From the NCBI GenBank assembly GCA_008931825.1, contig QXVZ01026856.1:1-64000 (forward strand): DNA of 64,000 bases, in the 5' to 3' direction. A program made the position numbers and the translations under genes. Source of the DNA: Phallusia fumigata. Taxonomy: Eukaryota; Chordata; Ascidiacea; Phlebobranchia; Ascidiidae. Below the pieces are notes generated by a model, which did no database searches, was not told the DNA's origin, and was given only the letters and a program-made list of their open reading frames with translations. This document shows positions 23,986 to 36,894 of the stretch, piece by piece; positions within the stretch are counted from its first letter, which is position 1, and every line of letters begins with the position of its first letter.

Positions 23986-26900
23986 CTACGTCAAATCGCT
24001 GTCATTGCTTACGTCACCATTCTCATTTGACGCGTCGAACGTAGATTCGCCTTGGAAAGTTAAAAAGTCGGAATCTCTACCAATTTCGGAGTCCTTTGTT
24101 TCATCTGAAGCACTGCATTGCTTATGGAGCATTGACGTCATCGCCACTACGTCAGGATCCTCGATAACGTCATTATCGTCGCACGTAGCCACAGTGGGAC
24201 TGATTTTTTTGTCCATAGTTTCAAATACAACCTCATTGAAAATGTCTTCTATCGGTTCGTTCATTTCAAGCCTAGAAATTCGTCGTTGAACTAAACGCGG
24301 TCGGTTTTGGTCTGGAACAGAAAAACCCAAACCTAATATTTATGTTCATAAAATGCCCAATTGAAAATCAGGCCTAATTTAGGAATCGAACATCATCCTA
24401 GCGCCTGGTACGACGGCTACATTAAGTAGTGATAAAACTGTCCAGTCTAGCTTGACACTATTTACCAACAAATTTAAATAAAGAACATTGCAAACATAAA
24501 GGCAATATCTAGAAAGGGTTCACTTCTGTAGGCGAAGTTTGTTAATGCTGCTGTCATTCTTTTTAACAAAGTGAGTTACAGCCCTACTTGTGTCGCTGGG
24601 GTAAATTAAACCTCAGGGTAAATGCACGAATTATAAATTATCTTACTGATACTTACCGCTTTTTCGAGTAGCATTCAAGGAAAACGTTGGGTANAATTGA
24701 AAATCAGGCCTAATTTAGGAATCGAACATCATCCTAGCGCCTGGTACGACGGCTACATTAAGTAGTGATAAAACTGTCCAGTCTAGCTTGACACTATTTA
24801 CCAACAAATTTAAATAAAGAACATTGCAAACATAAAGGCAATATCTAGAAAGGGTTCACTTCTGTAGGCGAAGTTTGTTAATGCTGCTGTCATTCTTTTT
24901 AACAAAGTGAGTTACAGCCCTACTTGTGTCGCTGGGGTAAATTAAACCTCAGGGTAAATGCACGAATTATAAATTATCTTACTGATACTTACCGCTTTTT
25001 CGAGTAGCATTCAAGGAAAACGTTGGGTACAAATTCAATTTAAGTCGCCTTCGTGAAGTTAAATCTTGCTACAAACGTTTCATTGCCGGTTTTAAAACCC
25101 CCCGAAAACCAATTTATTTCAAAACGGAACGATATTGGAAGTGAATGTATCCAAATGCTTACCAATGTAATAAAACAGAGATGTAAAACCTTTGTCTTGT
25201 ATTTGTTTTTCAACATTAAGTGTGGCGTTACAGATACAACTAAGAGTTCTAGTGAACAGAAATTTTTTGTTTCCGCATGTACTACAAAAAATTACCGTTG
25301 TTTTGATGGAAATTTTAGTATAGGTTCTGCTCATGTTTGTTTTGCAGCAATGTCTGTTGTTTTAAATAAGTTTATTGTTGGTTGGCTTTTGCATTTATAA
25401 TCGTGACCACAATTTAAAATGTCTCGAATCACCAGCACTACAAAACTAAACCAGACTTTCGGTGTTTCGCTCGTGGTTCTCTTGTTTTATTTGTTAAAGG
25501 CACCACAGCAGCTTTTGTAAACAAAATTTCGCACTTTTATATGCCCCAAATCAGTTTTAACCAGACATATAGGAAACAGCACTTTGGTTTTACCACTACA
25601 AAAAGCCTATAAATCACATAAACCTATTTTCATTTGGCAAAACCTCTTCCATTACCTGGTTCCGGTGTGGTAGGAGCCGCTCCACTTGGTTGAATCGGGT
25701 TTGACGACCTTTTCTTGTTCTTTCTGGATAGAAACAAACCCATTCGGAAAACCTCACGCACGCTGCGTTTCCGCTTCTTACCATCTGAAACAAAGAAGTC
25801 AATTGTGAGACATGACTAACAGTCAATACGCATTATTATGCTTATTATTTCAAAANAACCCAAACCTAATATTTATGTTCATAAAAATGCCCAATTGAAA
25901 ATCAGGCTTAATTTAGGAATCGAACATCATCCTAGCGCCTGATACGTCTTCTACGTTAAGTAGAGATAAAACTGCCCAGTCTAGCTTGACACTATTTATC
26001 ACCAACTTTAAATAAAGAACATTGCAAACAGGCGAAGTTTGTTAATGTTGCTGTCATTCTTTTTACCAAAGTGAGTTACAGCCCTACTTGTGTCGCTGGG
26101 ATAAATTAAACCTCAGGGTAAATGCACGAATTATGAATTATCTTACTGATACTTACCGCTTTTTCGAGTAGCACTCAAGGTAAACGTTGGGAACAAAAAT
26201 CAATTTAAGTTGCCTTCGTAAAGTTAAATCTTGCTACAAAACGTTTCATTGACGGTTTTAAAACCCCCCGAAAACCAATTTATTACAAAACGGAACGATA
26301 TTGGAAGTGAATGTATCCAAATGCTTACCGATGTAATAAAACAGAGATGTAAAACCTTTGTCTTGTATTTGTTTTTCAACATTAAGTGTGGCGTTACAGA
26401 TACAACTAAGAGTTCTAGTGAACAGAAATTCTTTGTTTCCGCATGTACTAGAAAAAATTACCGCTGTTTTACCGTTGATGGAAATTTTAGTATAGGTTCC
26501 GCTCATGTTTGTGTTGCAGTCATGTCTATTGTTTTAAATAAGTTCATTGTTGGTTGGCTTTTGCATTTATAATCGTGACCACAATTTAAAATGTCTTGAA
26601 TCACCAGCACTACAAAACTAAAGTAGACTTTCGGTGTTTCGCTCGTGGTTGATGGTCTCTTGTTTTATTTGTTAAAGGCACCACATCAACTTTTGTAAAC
26701 AAAATTTCGCACTTTTATATGCCCCAAATCAGTTATAACCAGACATATAGGAAACAGCACTTTGGTTTTACCACTGCAAAAAGCCTATAAATCACATGAA
26801 CCTATTTTCATTTGGCAAAACCTCTTCCATTACCTGGTTCCGGTGTGGTAGGAGCCGCTCCACTTGGTTGAATCGGGTTTGACGACCTTTTCTTGTTCTT

Positions 26901-29698
26901 TCTGGATAGAAACAAACCCATTCGGAAAACCTCACGCACGCTGCGTTTCCGCTTCTTACCATCTGAAACAAAGAAGTCAATTGTGAGACATGACTAACAG
27001 TCAATACGCATTATTATGCTTATTATTTAAAAAAGCTTAATGCTACATTATTTTTCAAGGCGTAGAGCATTTATAGCCTATTTCGCAGTTTGTATGTATC
27101 AGTGCAAAGTTAATTACATGCAGGGTAGCCATTTCTGTGTAGGTATTAACATCAATAACAATACCACCAATACGGTGTGCTTTACACTTTCCATGTTTTA
27201 AACCAATGTTTTTGCGGTTACCGTGAAAGGTTTTAGCCTTACAACACTAAGCTCCAAGCACAACCATACTTCAACCAAGTCATGTGCCCCGTGCTTAACC
27301 GCATTTTAGATTTATAGTCTAACCATTCTGCTCTGTGTTTTGCGGTTTACTGACATTTAAGTGTCATAGATAGGGATACAGCGGGTAAAATTCCTACGCA
27401 AGTACATTTGCATCTCGGTGTGTAATTGATACTCATATCTGCTCCGTACTTGCATATCATACATCAATTAACAAACTGGTAGGTCAAGTCAAAATGTTAT
27501 TAGATTGTAAAAACCGTAAAAGGGAACAACAATCGTCTCAGTTAAAGCACCTAGGTAACGCTGAATAAATTGTTTCAATTTTAGTTTCAACTATTTGGAG
27601 CGTACCTTGAAACCAATAAGAAATCAAATTTAACAAACGAAGAGGTAAGGATTTTTATGTACAGTGTTACTTAAATAACCTGAAAAAATCAACCACTTTG
27701 TATGATACAAATAAGTCTATTAAACTAGATATAAAGCAGTTTAAACAGGTGCTAAAGTGTCATTGACAGTCTTTAGATCACGTAATAATTCTCCAAAACC
27801 AATCTACAGTTGCAGTTCGATACAGTTTATGAACCGTTAACCCCCAAAGCCTGCCACATTTACCTCAAAAACAATCAATGTCTGACCCAATTATTGCCTA
27901 ATGCACAGGGGACGACGGTAAAAGATTAGTATTAATAGCTTCATCGATTTTACCAACTGCAATTTTAACCGGCTGATCTGCACGTTATCCAGCCTATTTG
28001 TTTTCAGGCCTTTGTTCAGGGTTATTTAAAGTATTGTCAAACCCAAAATACAATTTCAGCGCATTTTTATTCGTGTGGTTTTTGCGGCTGTTTTCTGTCA
28101 AAATGACAACTTTAGGGCAACGCCCATAAACTGTGTACAAATTCTCTGGTTGATTTCACACTATTTTACAAAATGGTTTTGTCACATAAATATTTCCTTT
28201 GTCTCGATATAATACGTTTTACAATAAACTTAAAGGAACTGACGTGTTATGGGATTGGATGATAAAATGTCACATATTTAACCTATTTTAATATGGTGAC
28301 TCGAGCTCAACAAATTTGCTCACCAGACGTCAGTGAAGAGCTTGCCTCGCTGTTGGACGAAAAATCCTGTCTGCTGTCGTCGAATGACATCTGCCTGCTC
28401 GGTCCGAAAGCCGCCTCTATTCCCTCCACTTCATCTGTATGAGCAAACACGACCAGTTCATTAAATGTAAGCTGGAAATCGGATGGTTTGCAAATTGAAA
28501 CGTAAAACGTTACAAACATATCATGGAAAATGTATAATTCAAAGTTTTTAAAGCAAGGTTTATTTCAAAACATTAAATGAATTAACAATTATACTAACTG
28601 TAATAATACGCCTATTTGTTTCAAAGCTTGTAGGACAAGAGAGAAAAATAATGGAAAATGCTCTTTAAACACAAACATTTTACATTGTGAAGAATAGGGA
28701 CTATAGGCTTATTCCAGAAAGAAATAGACAGGAACGCACGTCATTAACCCAGCAAAACGCCAGTCACCTGATTTATGCGATAACGTCATTGATTCACTAA
28801 ATCCAACACTTGCTNGTGTTATGGGATTGGATGATAAAATGTCACATATTTAACCTATTTTAATATGGTGACTCGAGCTCAACAAATTTGCTCACCAGAC
28901 GTCAGTGAAGAGCTTGCCTCGCTGTTGGACGAAAAATCCTGTCTGCTGTCGTCGAATGACATCTGCCTGCTCGGTCCGAAAGCCGCCTCTATTCCCTCCA
29001 CTTCATCTGTATGAGCAAACACGACCAGTTCATTAAATGTAAGCTGGAAATTGCAAATTGAAACGTAAACGTTACAAACATATCATGGAAAATGGATAAT
29101 TCAAAGTTTTTAAAGCAAGGTTTATTTCAAAACATTAAATGAATTAACAATTATACTAACTGTAATAATACGCCTATTTGTTTCAAAGCTTGTGGGACAA
29201 GAGAGAAAAAGAATGGAAAATGCTCTTTAAACACAAACATTTTACATTGTGAAGAATAGGGACTATAGGCTTAATCCAGAAAGAAATAGACAGGAACGCA
29301 CGTCATTAACCCAGCAAAACGCCAGTCACCTGATTTATGCGATAACGTCATTGATTCACTAAATCCAACACTTGCTTCGTGCCCGGGAATGTATTCAGTT
29401 GAAACAGAATCTGCAAGTTCAATTCATACAACTTTTAATGCATATTGTGTATAAATAGCCAACAGTTCCTTTTAAAAGGAAATATACATTTCTACTTTAA
29501 AAAAATAAGCATACCAAGGAAAGATGATTTGAGCGATATCATTTTGTATTTGACCAACCTGAATGCAAATCAATCGTCTCGGCTTTTTCTTCCGTCACGA
29601 TATCTTGATTTAAGTTTTCCCTAAATTTCAGACATAAAACAGCGAGGATAACCCAACAGCAACGAAATGAGATTAAAATATCCAAACAATTAATCTCC
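23986..29698 (-). CDS. Unnamed, probably single-pass membrane protein (3' exons)
   Basis: Exons in phase: 29698-29559, 29006-28896 (second copy 28434-28324), 26962-26834 (second copy 25784-25656), 25064-24993 (variant copy 26229-26157) and 24311-23986 (TAG). The first exon carries a hydrophobic stretch (CCWVILAVLCLKF) followed by acidic sequence, so it looks like a transmembrane segment. The rest would be a cytoplasmic tail of about 230 residues: an acidic Ser-rich exon, a very basic exon (KKRKRS, RKNKKR), and a final acidic Ser/Thr/Asp-rich exon. I do not recognise the family. Upstream exons were not found. The TM exon starts at an acceptor, so the gene either continues upstream or has a 5' end I missed. 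The repeated exons are probably haplotype copies, not true duplicates. Confidence 0.55.
24327..27031. repeat. Large diverged direct repeat with two N joins
   Basis: The block 24327-25855 recurs as 25857-27031 with substitutions and small indels (the second copy lacks a short piece of the first). Within the first copy, 24358-24693 is repeated again at 24695-25029 around the N at 24694. The N at 25856 separates the two large copies. The units contain the basic exon and the following small exon of the minus-strand gene. Divergence is clearly higher than in the other N-joined repeats but fits ascidian allelic diversity. Confidence 0.75.
28243..29376. repeat. Direct repeat around a single N
   Basis: 28243-28814 and 28816-29376 are near identical and separated by the N at 28815. 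Differences include a short deletion in the second copy next to the exon. Each contains the acidic exon of the membrane-protein gene. Confidence 0.85.
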
Positions 29699-32600
29699 CT
29701 AAAACATCAGCAATCACAAGCACTCAACTTGTGACATGCGGTTCAATACAAACTCGACGCCTTTATACCATCAATTGAAAATGTAAACATAAAGTATTGA
29801 CTGCCATAAACTCTTTCCAAGACCTGGACCGATCAATACTCTTGCTATAAAGATTAAATTCTAATCGTACGTGCTACAGGTAGTCGTAAGTAGGATTAGG
29901 ATACTGTAGTCTAAACCAACAATATTCTTTTAAATGTGGGTCAGTTGGCAACGATCAAACTTCGGCATTATCAAAAGCACGTTTCACAAAACATGGCTCG
30001 AAAAACTATGCGTAGCTATGTTCATGATAAGGCGTAAACACGACAAAAGCGACTTGCTATATTTGAGGCAAAGACTTGATTGTGCTAACGCCAGTATACC
30101 ATTTTTTTGTTTACTGTCTGGGAGGCAGTACCCTTTTCATCAGAAGACGTGCAAATTTGCAGTTTTATGCTTGCAATAAAAAGCTAATCATACACTCCAA
30201 AAAGCTTCACTTTCGATTTTCGGTTCCAAGTTTTAGAATTAGTGAAACACAGAATCAAAAGTGCTACTCAAATAACATAAATCTACTCTTGCAATCATAC
30301 AACACATGCTCAATGAAAAACCAATTTTGTTCGTTAAAAGCTGCCTAAACTATATCAATACAATCGTTTTCTTGTAGTAGATTGACACCTAACAGTGCTA
30401 AATGATTTATAAGAAGGCAAAGTTTACCCTGGTCCGCTTTCTACAGCTTGCTTTAGGACAAACCCCCTACTAAAAGTTTACCACAATCCGAACATTACAG
30501 AGTAAATGTGCTATATTCCAAACACACTGTACAGCGCCGGCACAACCATGTAACAATGCCTTCCTTTTCTGACGCGTAGATCCTTTGGCTGACAATGGCC
30601 CTTTTACCCCCAGTAAAAGATGGTTTATTCTTGGCCAGCCTAAGCCATTTTTACACTGTCTCAACGGCGGCGCACACTGGCTATTTCGGCTCAGCGACGG
30701 TGAAATAAATAGCGCATATGGAACGCTGCTTCCTACTGTAGAGGTATTATGACCCCTATCGATCCGTCTATAATACTGCTGATAGCGACGCGGTTTCCAA
30801 TTTTTTGCTACTGCAAAGTGGCAGTATTAAAAATACGATTTAAAAACGCCAATTTTGGGGAAACTGACAGCAACCGTTTTTGCTTCCGATCCTGTTTAGG
30901 GGGATATGCAGTTTACATAAGTTATGTCATGATCACCAAAAAGTTTTTGTTATCTCTGTGCGGCAATTGCACGGTTACAACTGGCAGATACAGTGTGTTG
31001 ATTTAGCTGAAAACTGTCAGATATACCTTGTTCTTGAAGTATGTTCCTTGCCACAAGTTTCAAGAGTAATCCTGAAATTAAAAAAAACAATTGAGTATTA
31101 ATTATTCAAGGCGGAATTTTTGGATATCAACAAACTTGGATTGAGTCATTTAAAGAGACCAACTAAACATTAGTGAAGAGGTGAAAATGACCAGCAAAAC
31201 CTTTGTACAACACATTATGTTATTACAGAAAGTCGTAATGCTCACCGAACCTAAATACAACTTGGGGTTTATAAAACGAACAAATAATCAATGATAAACA
31301 AGAAACAGGAAATTAAACTCTAAACCGAACCTTTGTGGTGCCTATGATGATGTTGGAGTTTATTTCATAACGAGTGCTAAAGAAATATAAAAACAGCACC
31401 AAAATGTACATCATGAGCCTGGGTTCCAGCATAAAAGGAAATTATCCAAAATTTATTAAACCCATACAATGAGAATCGATCGCGGTTTCTTCAGGGGCCG
31501 AACACAGGAATACTGTCAACAGGTTTTGCTAGTCGGGAGTATTAAGCACGCTGTGTAGGGATCGGTATCGACCAGGTAGCTAATATCGATTTGGATGATT
31601 AATTGTTGTCATAATTTATCGTTTCAACGCATTAAAATAGAAGCCCCATAGCGTATGCTGGAAACATGTCTATGATTAGACTAAAAGGCAATAGCAAGAA
31701 TAAATAATTATGATTTTGTCAAATGTAGCAACAAAACAATCGTATCAAAACCACAGAATTTGTTATTTTACTCATACGTATTCACTTGTGGACACAAACA
31801 ATGACTTAGGTTCTGGCCAAAAAATGTAATAGAATCGACCTCGAGCCAATGGTAACGAGTCCAATAATATTTCACACAAATTGAGGCCAAAAAATACTTT
31901 ATTTGACTTGTGTCAGCGATTCAATTATTTTGAACAAAGCAGTTTCATTTTAAATCTGCTTTTCGATCTATTTAGCCTAAATATCACCAAAACCTGAAAG
32001 AACTGGATAGCTTAAGTCACGCAGGCATAGAACATTACAGTTAATGAAACATTTTTAATCAAATTTCGTGTTCTTTTCAAACATGATTTCAGACCTTATC
32101 AAGTTTGCTATGTTTGGTTAGTCCTGACATTTGTTGTAATTGTCAGCAGAACGGCAATATGATTGCACGGCTCTAGGGGAATGCGCGATGAATAATTGAG
32201 TAGCACCAAACGTAATTGCATATCGATAAGATTTTGCCAAATGACGGTCGTTAATTATACCGTCGAGTTGCAACAGACTACCATAATTTCATGAAAACCG
32301 GCATCGTTGTTAAACTTTATCTGCTATGCCACTTAGCAACATGAAAGGCTCGGATTGTACGATAAGCTTTAAAACACTTGACCTATATGATTACTTAATT
32401 TTTTATAGCAAGGATCGAAGTCACGAACCGATCTGTGTTTGGACGCAGCGCAGAGAGCGCCCCTGCTGTTTCCCACAGGAATTGTGATCGAATTTCTGAC
32501 AACTGCTATCAATTGTTTCCGTAGTGTAGTGGTTATCACGTTCGCCTAACACGCGAAAGGTCCCCGGTTCGAGCCCGGGCGGAAACATTAAGTTTGTTTT

Positions 32601-33348
32601 GAACTTTTTGTGAACAAAAGTTTGATTGCAAAATGTAAGGTTTGATTAAAAAAGAAAATACCATCCAAAAGAAGATGCAAAAAATGTTGTTTTAAGACAG
32701 GACTCATTTATTATTTGCATGTCAAAACCTGTGCGTCTTGAGAAGTAGAACGTGGATAATATTATTTTCACAAATGAAACTTTGAATGCAAAACATGTGT
32801 TCTAAAATTACATGTTAGACAACGCCGTGCATCAATTTACCGGACAGAAGGCGTTGTCGCATATGCGGTTATTCAATGTTCGAAATATTATTCGCGCCCG
32901 TTACAACGTAAAACCACAAGCTCGTGATCTCATAGAACCGATGACGTTTAAACAAACCGCAGCGGTATCTTGTTTCCGTTCATTTCAACATCGGCCGCAC
33001 GGGAAAACGTGTTCGTAGCATATGTTAGGTTGTTTGTAGACAAACAAAGCCTATTGGGCCGCACTTGTGGTGATATTATAGGCGCTAATTTTAATTGGTG
33101 ATTAGTCATTTGTTAATTCTATGTTTTTGTTGTGTTCCAATTATGGTTACAAAGTTTTGTCGCTGCAATGTATTTGCATTAAAATAAACATTGATTACAT
33201 GAAAAAATTATGCTGGATTAAAAAGGTTTTGCCATACATTTTTAAAAACATAGCCCAACGCACAACTGATTATTTCCAAAAGTCTGCAGACCTATTGTAC
33301 AGCGAAAATGTGGTAAGTCTAAATACGTATGAAATAAAGTCAAAAAAA
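29699..33348. other. Intergenic stretch with one tRNA
   Basis: No convincing coding exon on either strand apart from the tRNA at 32515-32587. Missing 5' exons of the membrane-protein gene could be hidden here, but I could not find in-phase candidates. Confidence 0.35.
32515..32587 (+). tRNA. tRNA-Val (AAC)
   Basis: 73-base cloverleaf without intron. The 5' GTTTCCG pairs with CGGAAAC at the 3' end, followed by discriminator A. The anticodon stem TTCGC/GCGAA encloses the loop CTAACAC, giving anticodon AAC (Val, codon GTT). The internal B box is GGTTCGAGCC. No CCA is encoded, as usual for nuclear genes. Confidence 0.97.
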
Positions 33349-36300
33349 TCAGCTTAGGTTTTCCGACCTGTCTTCCACAAACACGTTATCCACCAGCTCA
33401 CCCACTGAAGTGGGTGACGAAACAACACCCTGACGCCGAATCAAAGGCTTGCTGACGCCATCTTTGTCGATGGAGACAACGTATTCGTTTGTTTGCTCCT
33501 CCTGTTCAAAAATTACAACATCCGCAACTCGTTCGTGTCTCGAAGGCAGATCTTCGGATGTCATGCGGCTTAAAGGCGAGGAAACCTTTCGAGCTGACTT
33601 TACACGAGTACTGTAGCTCCCTCTAGCGACAGCGTGCTGGCGTTGAAATTTTGGCGACGGGTTATTATTGTTGTTTGTGGGTTGAGATTCAGAGTATTTT
33701 TCAGCCAGTGATCTTCGTCTGCTCATTGCTCTGTGAAAGAGCGCCACATCTTGTAACGGCGAACGACTAGTGTTTGTAGGTTTGCAAGAGAATGTTTGGG
33801 AAGGTTCATCGTTCTTTACAGACATCTCCCAAATGCAGTCAATCACCAGTGTTCTGTCTACAAGTCGGACACACTCAGAAAACTTTTGTTTTTCTTGCAA
33901 GGTACAACGAAGTTCTTGTATTGGATTTTTTCCATTTCGTAAACTTCATTTGCTTTATACAACATCAACTTTATTCAATTAATCATTTTTACATACTCTT
34001 TTAGCACTGTTGTTGAAATCAAGTCCTGTTTATAGCCATAGTAACGAACTACTTTGTTGTTTGTCAGTTGTTTCGAATTCTCAAAAGCAGGTAAACAAAC
34101 ACCCTAAAATGATTCTAAAAATGGTCTTGATAATTTAACCAGGTTCCACGCAAATTTACGCAAGCAGATAGACTTGATGCAATCAAACGACTTAGCATAA
34201 TAACAAAAGTTGACCGGAAAACCCTGCTTTCAGTGTACATTGTAAGTTCAACGTATTGGTTTAAAGCGCATGATGTATGGTAACGGGAATTATAAGCAAC
34301 ATACACCAGCACTGATGAACCTGCACTTACTAATTATTAAATCAATTACCAAAGAGCGTATCTGATGTAACGAATACTAAACGATACGACAATCTTGCTG
34401 TATCCAAAAAACCTGCCTTTCGGATAACGGTCTATATACAACAAACTGTTTGTTTTCTGTTTACGCGTCAAAACAAAACTAATCAGCTTGTATCCACTGT
34501 ACAAAAACCGCCTAATGAATTGATGTTTACATCCTCTGCAACACGCACAACCATCTTGTCATGCACTAAACGACAGCTCTACTGTAAATACAATATTAAG
34601 CGGAAGTGTATAGGGACTTTGAATAAAACGCACAACGTCCGGGCATCACGTATCCGCAAGTACACGCTTAGGAGGAAGCCCGTACAGGTAGTTTATTTGT
34701 TGTGTGATAAATTGCTGTCGCTTGTCAGCTGTCACCAATCCACATAAGCACGTTAGATAATACTTTAGTTGAATGCAAGGTATGGTGCGTATGTTAAATT
34801 TACGTGATTACGACCACTGCAATCTGACTCATGTCTAAGGTCTAGCCGGTATGTCGTTAATACAAAGTTGGTTCGCACCTGTACTTAGTTTGCTGAATCA
34901 ACTACGATATTTCAATGTTTCACGATATGAATTTGGTAAATGCTGCAGTAAAATAGCACCAAACGTTGACAGTTCTATATGCTGGATACGTATAAGAAGC
35001 GGAACTTAAATCTTATCCAACAACAAAGTCTCTAATTTGCACTGAGTATCTGAGCTAATAATTACTCTATAAACCACGTGCATGCTGCCTCGACGTTAGA
35101 CTGCGTGCAACTCTGCTTTCGTCTCGTTAAGTCAAAACGCGGAGGTATTTGTGACCTACGTTTAGTTTGTGTTGTGTCATTAGATTGCTGATTTCATCAA
35201 TTATGCAGATAATAATAGGCCGCGTAAGCATTGACGCAAATAGCAGCTTAATTTGCGCTCGTAAACCCCAAGTTGGAGGCGGTTAACGGCTTATACTAGC
35301 TTCAAAACCGGGCGGGTCGCTTGCAAAATATACGCTTGATGCTCGCATGGCTTTCTATTCTCAAACCAGGTCTCCAAGCGTTTTGTAGTTAACCGTAGCA
35401 ATGTTCTTTTTTAAGGGATTTAAAACAACAAAAGTTTAATAACATTCTGCCCCAAACGTCATAAATTATCACAAAATGTGTTAAGCACCAGAGAACCTTG
35501 ACTTAAATTACGACCTTCCAACTTTAAACCACAGTAAATAACATTTTCCGTAAACACTACTGACAATGTGTATATTTAACACCTTGCAAATCAGATAGTC
35601 GTCTCCTAATAATCTGTGTTTAAAATGCGTTTAAAATTAACTGCAACCCTTCACAACCATCGCTTCAATAGAGCGCAACCTACAAAAACTGACCGCTGCC
35701 TTCCGATTTAGGAAATATAAATATACGACTGCCTGTGGTAGACAGATGCTGCTTCAAACAAACGCTTTGTTTGCCAGATAGGTCTTGCTTGACAACAGAA
35801 TGGCGCATCAAAGTCGGCCGAGGAGGCTAGAATGGCATTTACTTGTTTACCTAATGGGTCAAACGCAAAATCAACAGAATACCGCAAAACACAGCCAATA
35901 ACAGGATATAGTAAAGAAAATTTCTTCCCTTGTGGTAGGTATATTAACTGATTGGAAGTTTTGTGTTCTCTTAATTGGTAAATATAGGGCGGCATACGCG
36001 CCCACCCCAAATTATATGTCGTTGTTAGTTAAGGAACCGCAGGAAGTAAATGTAACAGATGAATGTTAATCATTGCTTACTTGCATGTATGGTTTTTGCT
36101 CCACGTTTCAAACATCTTTAAAGTCAGGTATAATGTTGGTTCATCGTGATTTGGTTGTAAGGAGCTGATAACTTTACGCCAAGTCACAAAGGGATCTTTT
36201 GTTTGTTGAAAACCGCTTTTCTCAATAAACTTGTATTCTTTGGCTTCACCGTTTTGGTTCTGAATTTCTAGACAAAAGAAAATGTGATGACAAACAAAAA

Positions 36301-36894
36301 GTAGTGTTTCCGCCCGGGCTCGAACCGGGGACCTTTCGCGTGTTAGGCGAACGTGATAACCACTACACTACGGAAACGGCGCAGACCGGGGTCGAAAAAG
36401 ACGTTTAGTATAATCGCACCCACACAAGATTACCTCTCGTGGCACAGCAAAGCGTTGAAAACAACAACATGGTTTGTACCGAGATCGCCCTAAAAGTTTT
36501 TGTTTAGTTGTTTTTAGATGCGACCAGAAACTACGAAGCATATAGGAGTTGAAATACGCTACGAAGCATAAGTCCAAAAATAGATGTGACCCTTTTATAT
36601 CACTTAAATATAATATTAGACCTGAATGAGCAAATGCTTTTGCAATATATTATCGTTCAACATCCGTGCTTACATTGTGTACAAAACACTTACTCAAGCT
36701 TACCTATTATCTGTCTATCGGGGCTAGAAACTAGAACTTTAAGAAATTTAAGGGGCACTAAGCGGCGAAGTTCTAGTGAAATTCCAGCTGAAACAATTTC
36801 ATCGCCGCAAACTTGATAAAGACGATGCATGTGACACATCAACAACCAATTTCGTGTCATTGCAATTGTTCGAATGTCAGTGATGCCAAAACCT
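33349..36894 (-). CDS. Unnamed protein, 3' exons
   Basis: Three exons in phase: 36894-36704, 36267-36081 and about 33943-33349 (TGA), together about 323 residues. The first two look like a folded domain with several Trp and Cys residues (for example TRNWLLMCHMHRLYQ and FVTWRKVI). The last exon continues briefly as helix (QEKQKFSECVRLVDRTLVID) and then becomes a Ser/Arg-rich, low-complexity tail with an Asn run. The final acceptor at 33943 is weak (poor pyrimidine tract), so extra exons may exist. A possible upstream exon near 37476-37436 has a compatible donor phase but is unproven. I do not recognise the family. A tRNA gene lies in the intron between the first two exons, on the same strand. 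Confidence 0.55.
36305..36377 (-). tRNA. tRNA-Val (AAC), second copy
   Basis: Identical in all 73 bases to the tRNA at 32515-32587, on the opposite strand and about 3.7 kb away. It sits inside an intron of the unnamed minus-strand gene, in the same orientation as that gene. Confidence 0.97.
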
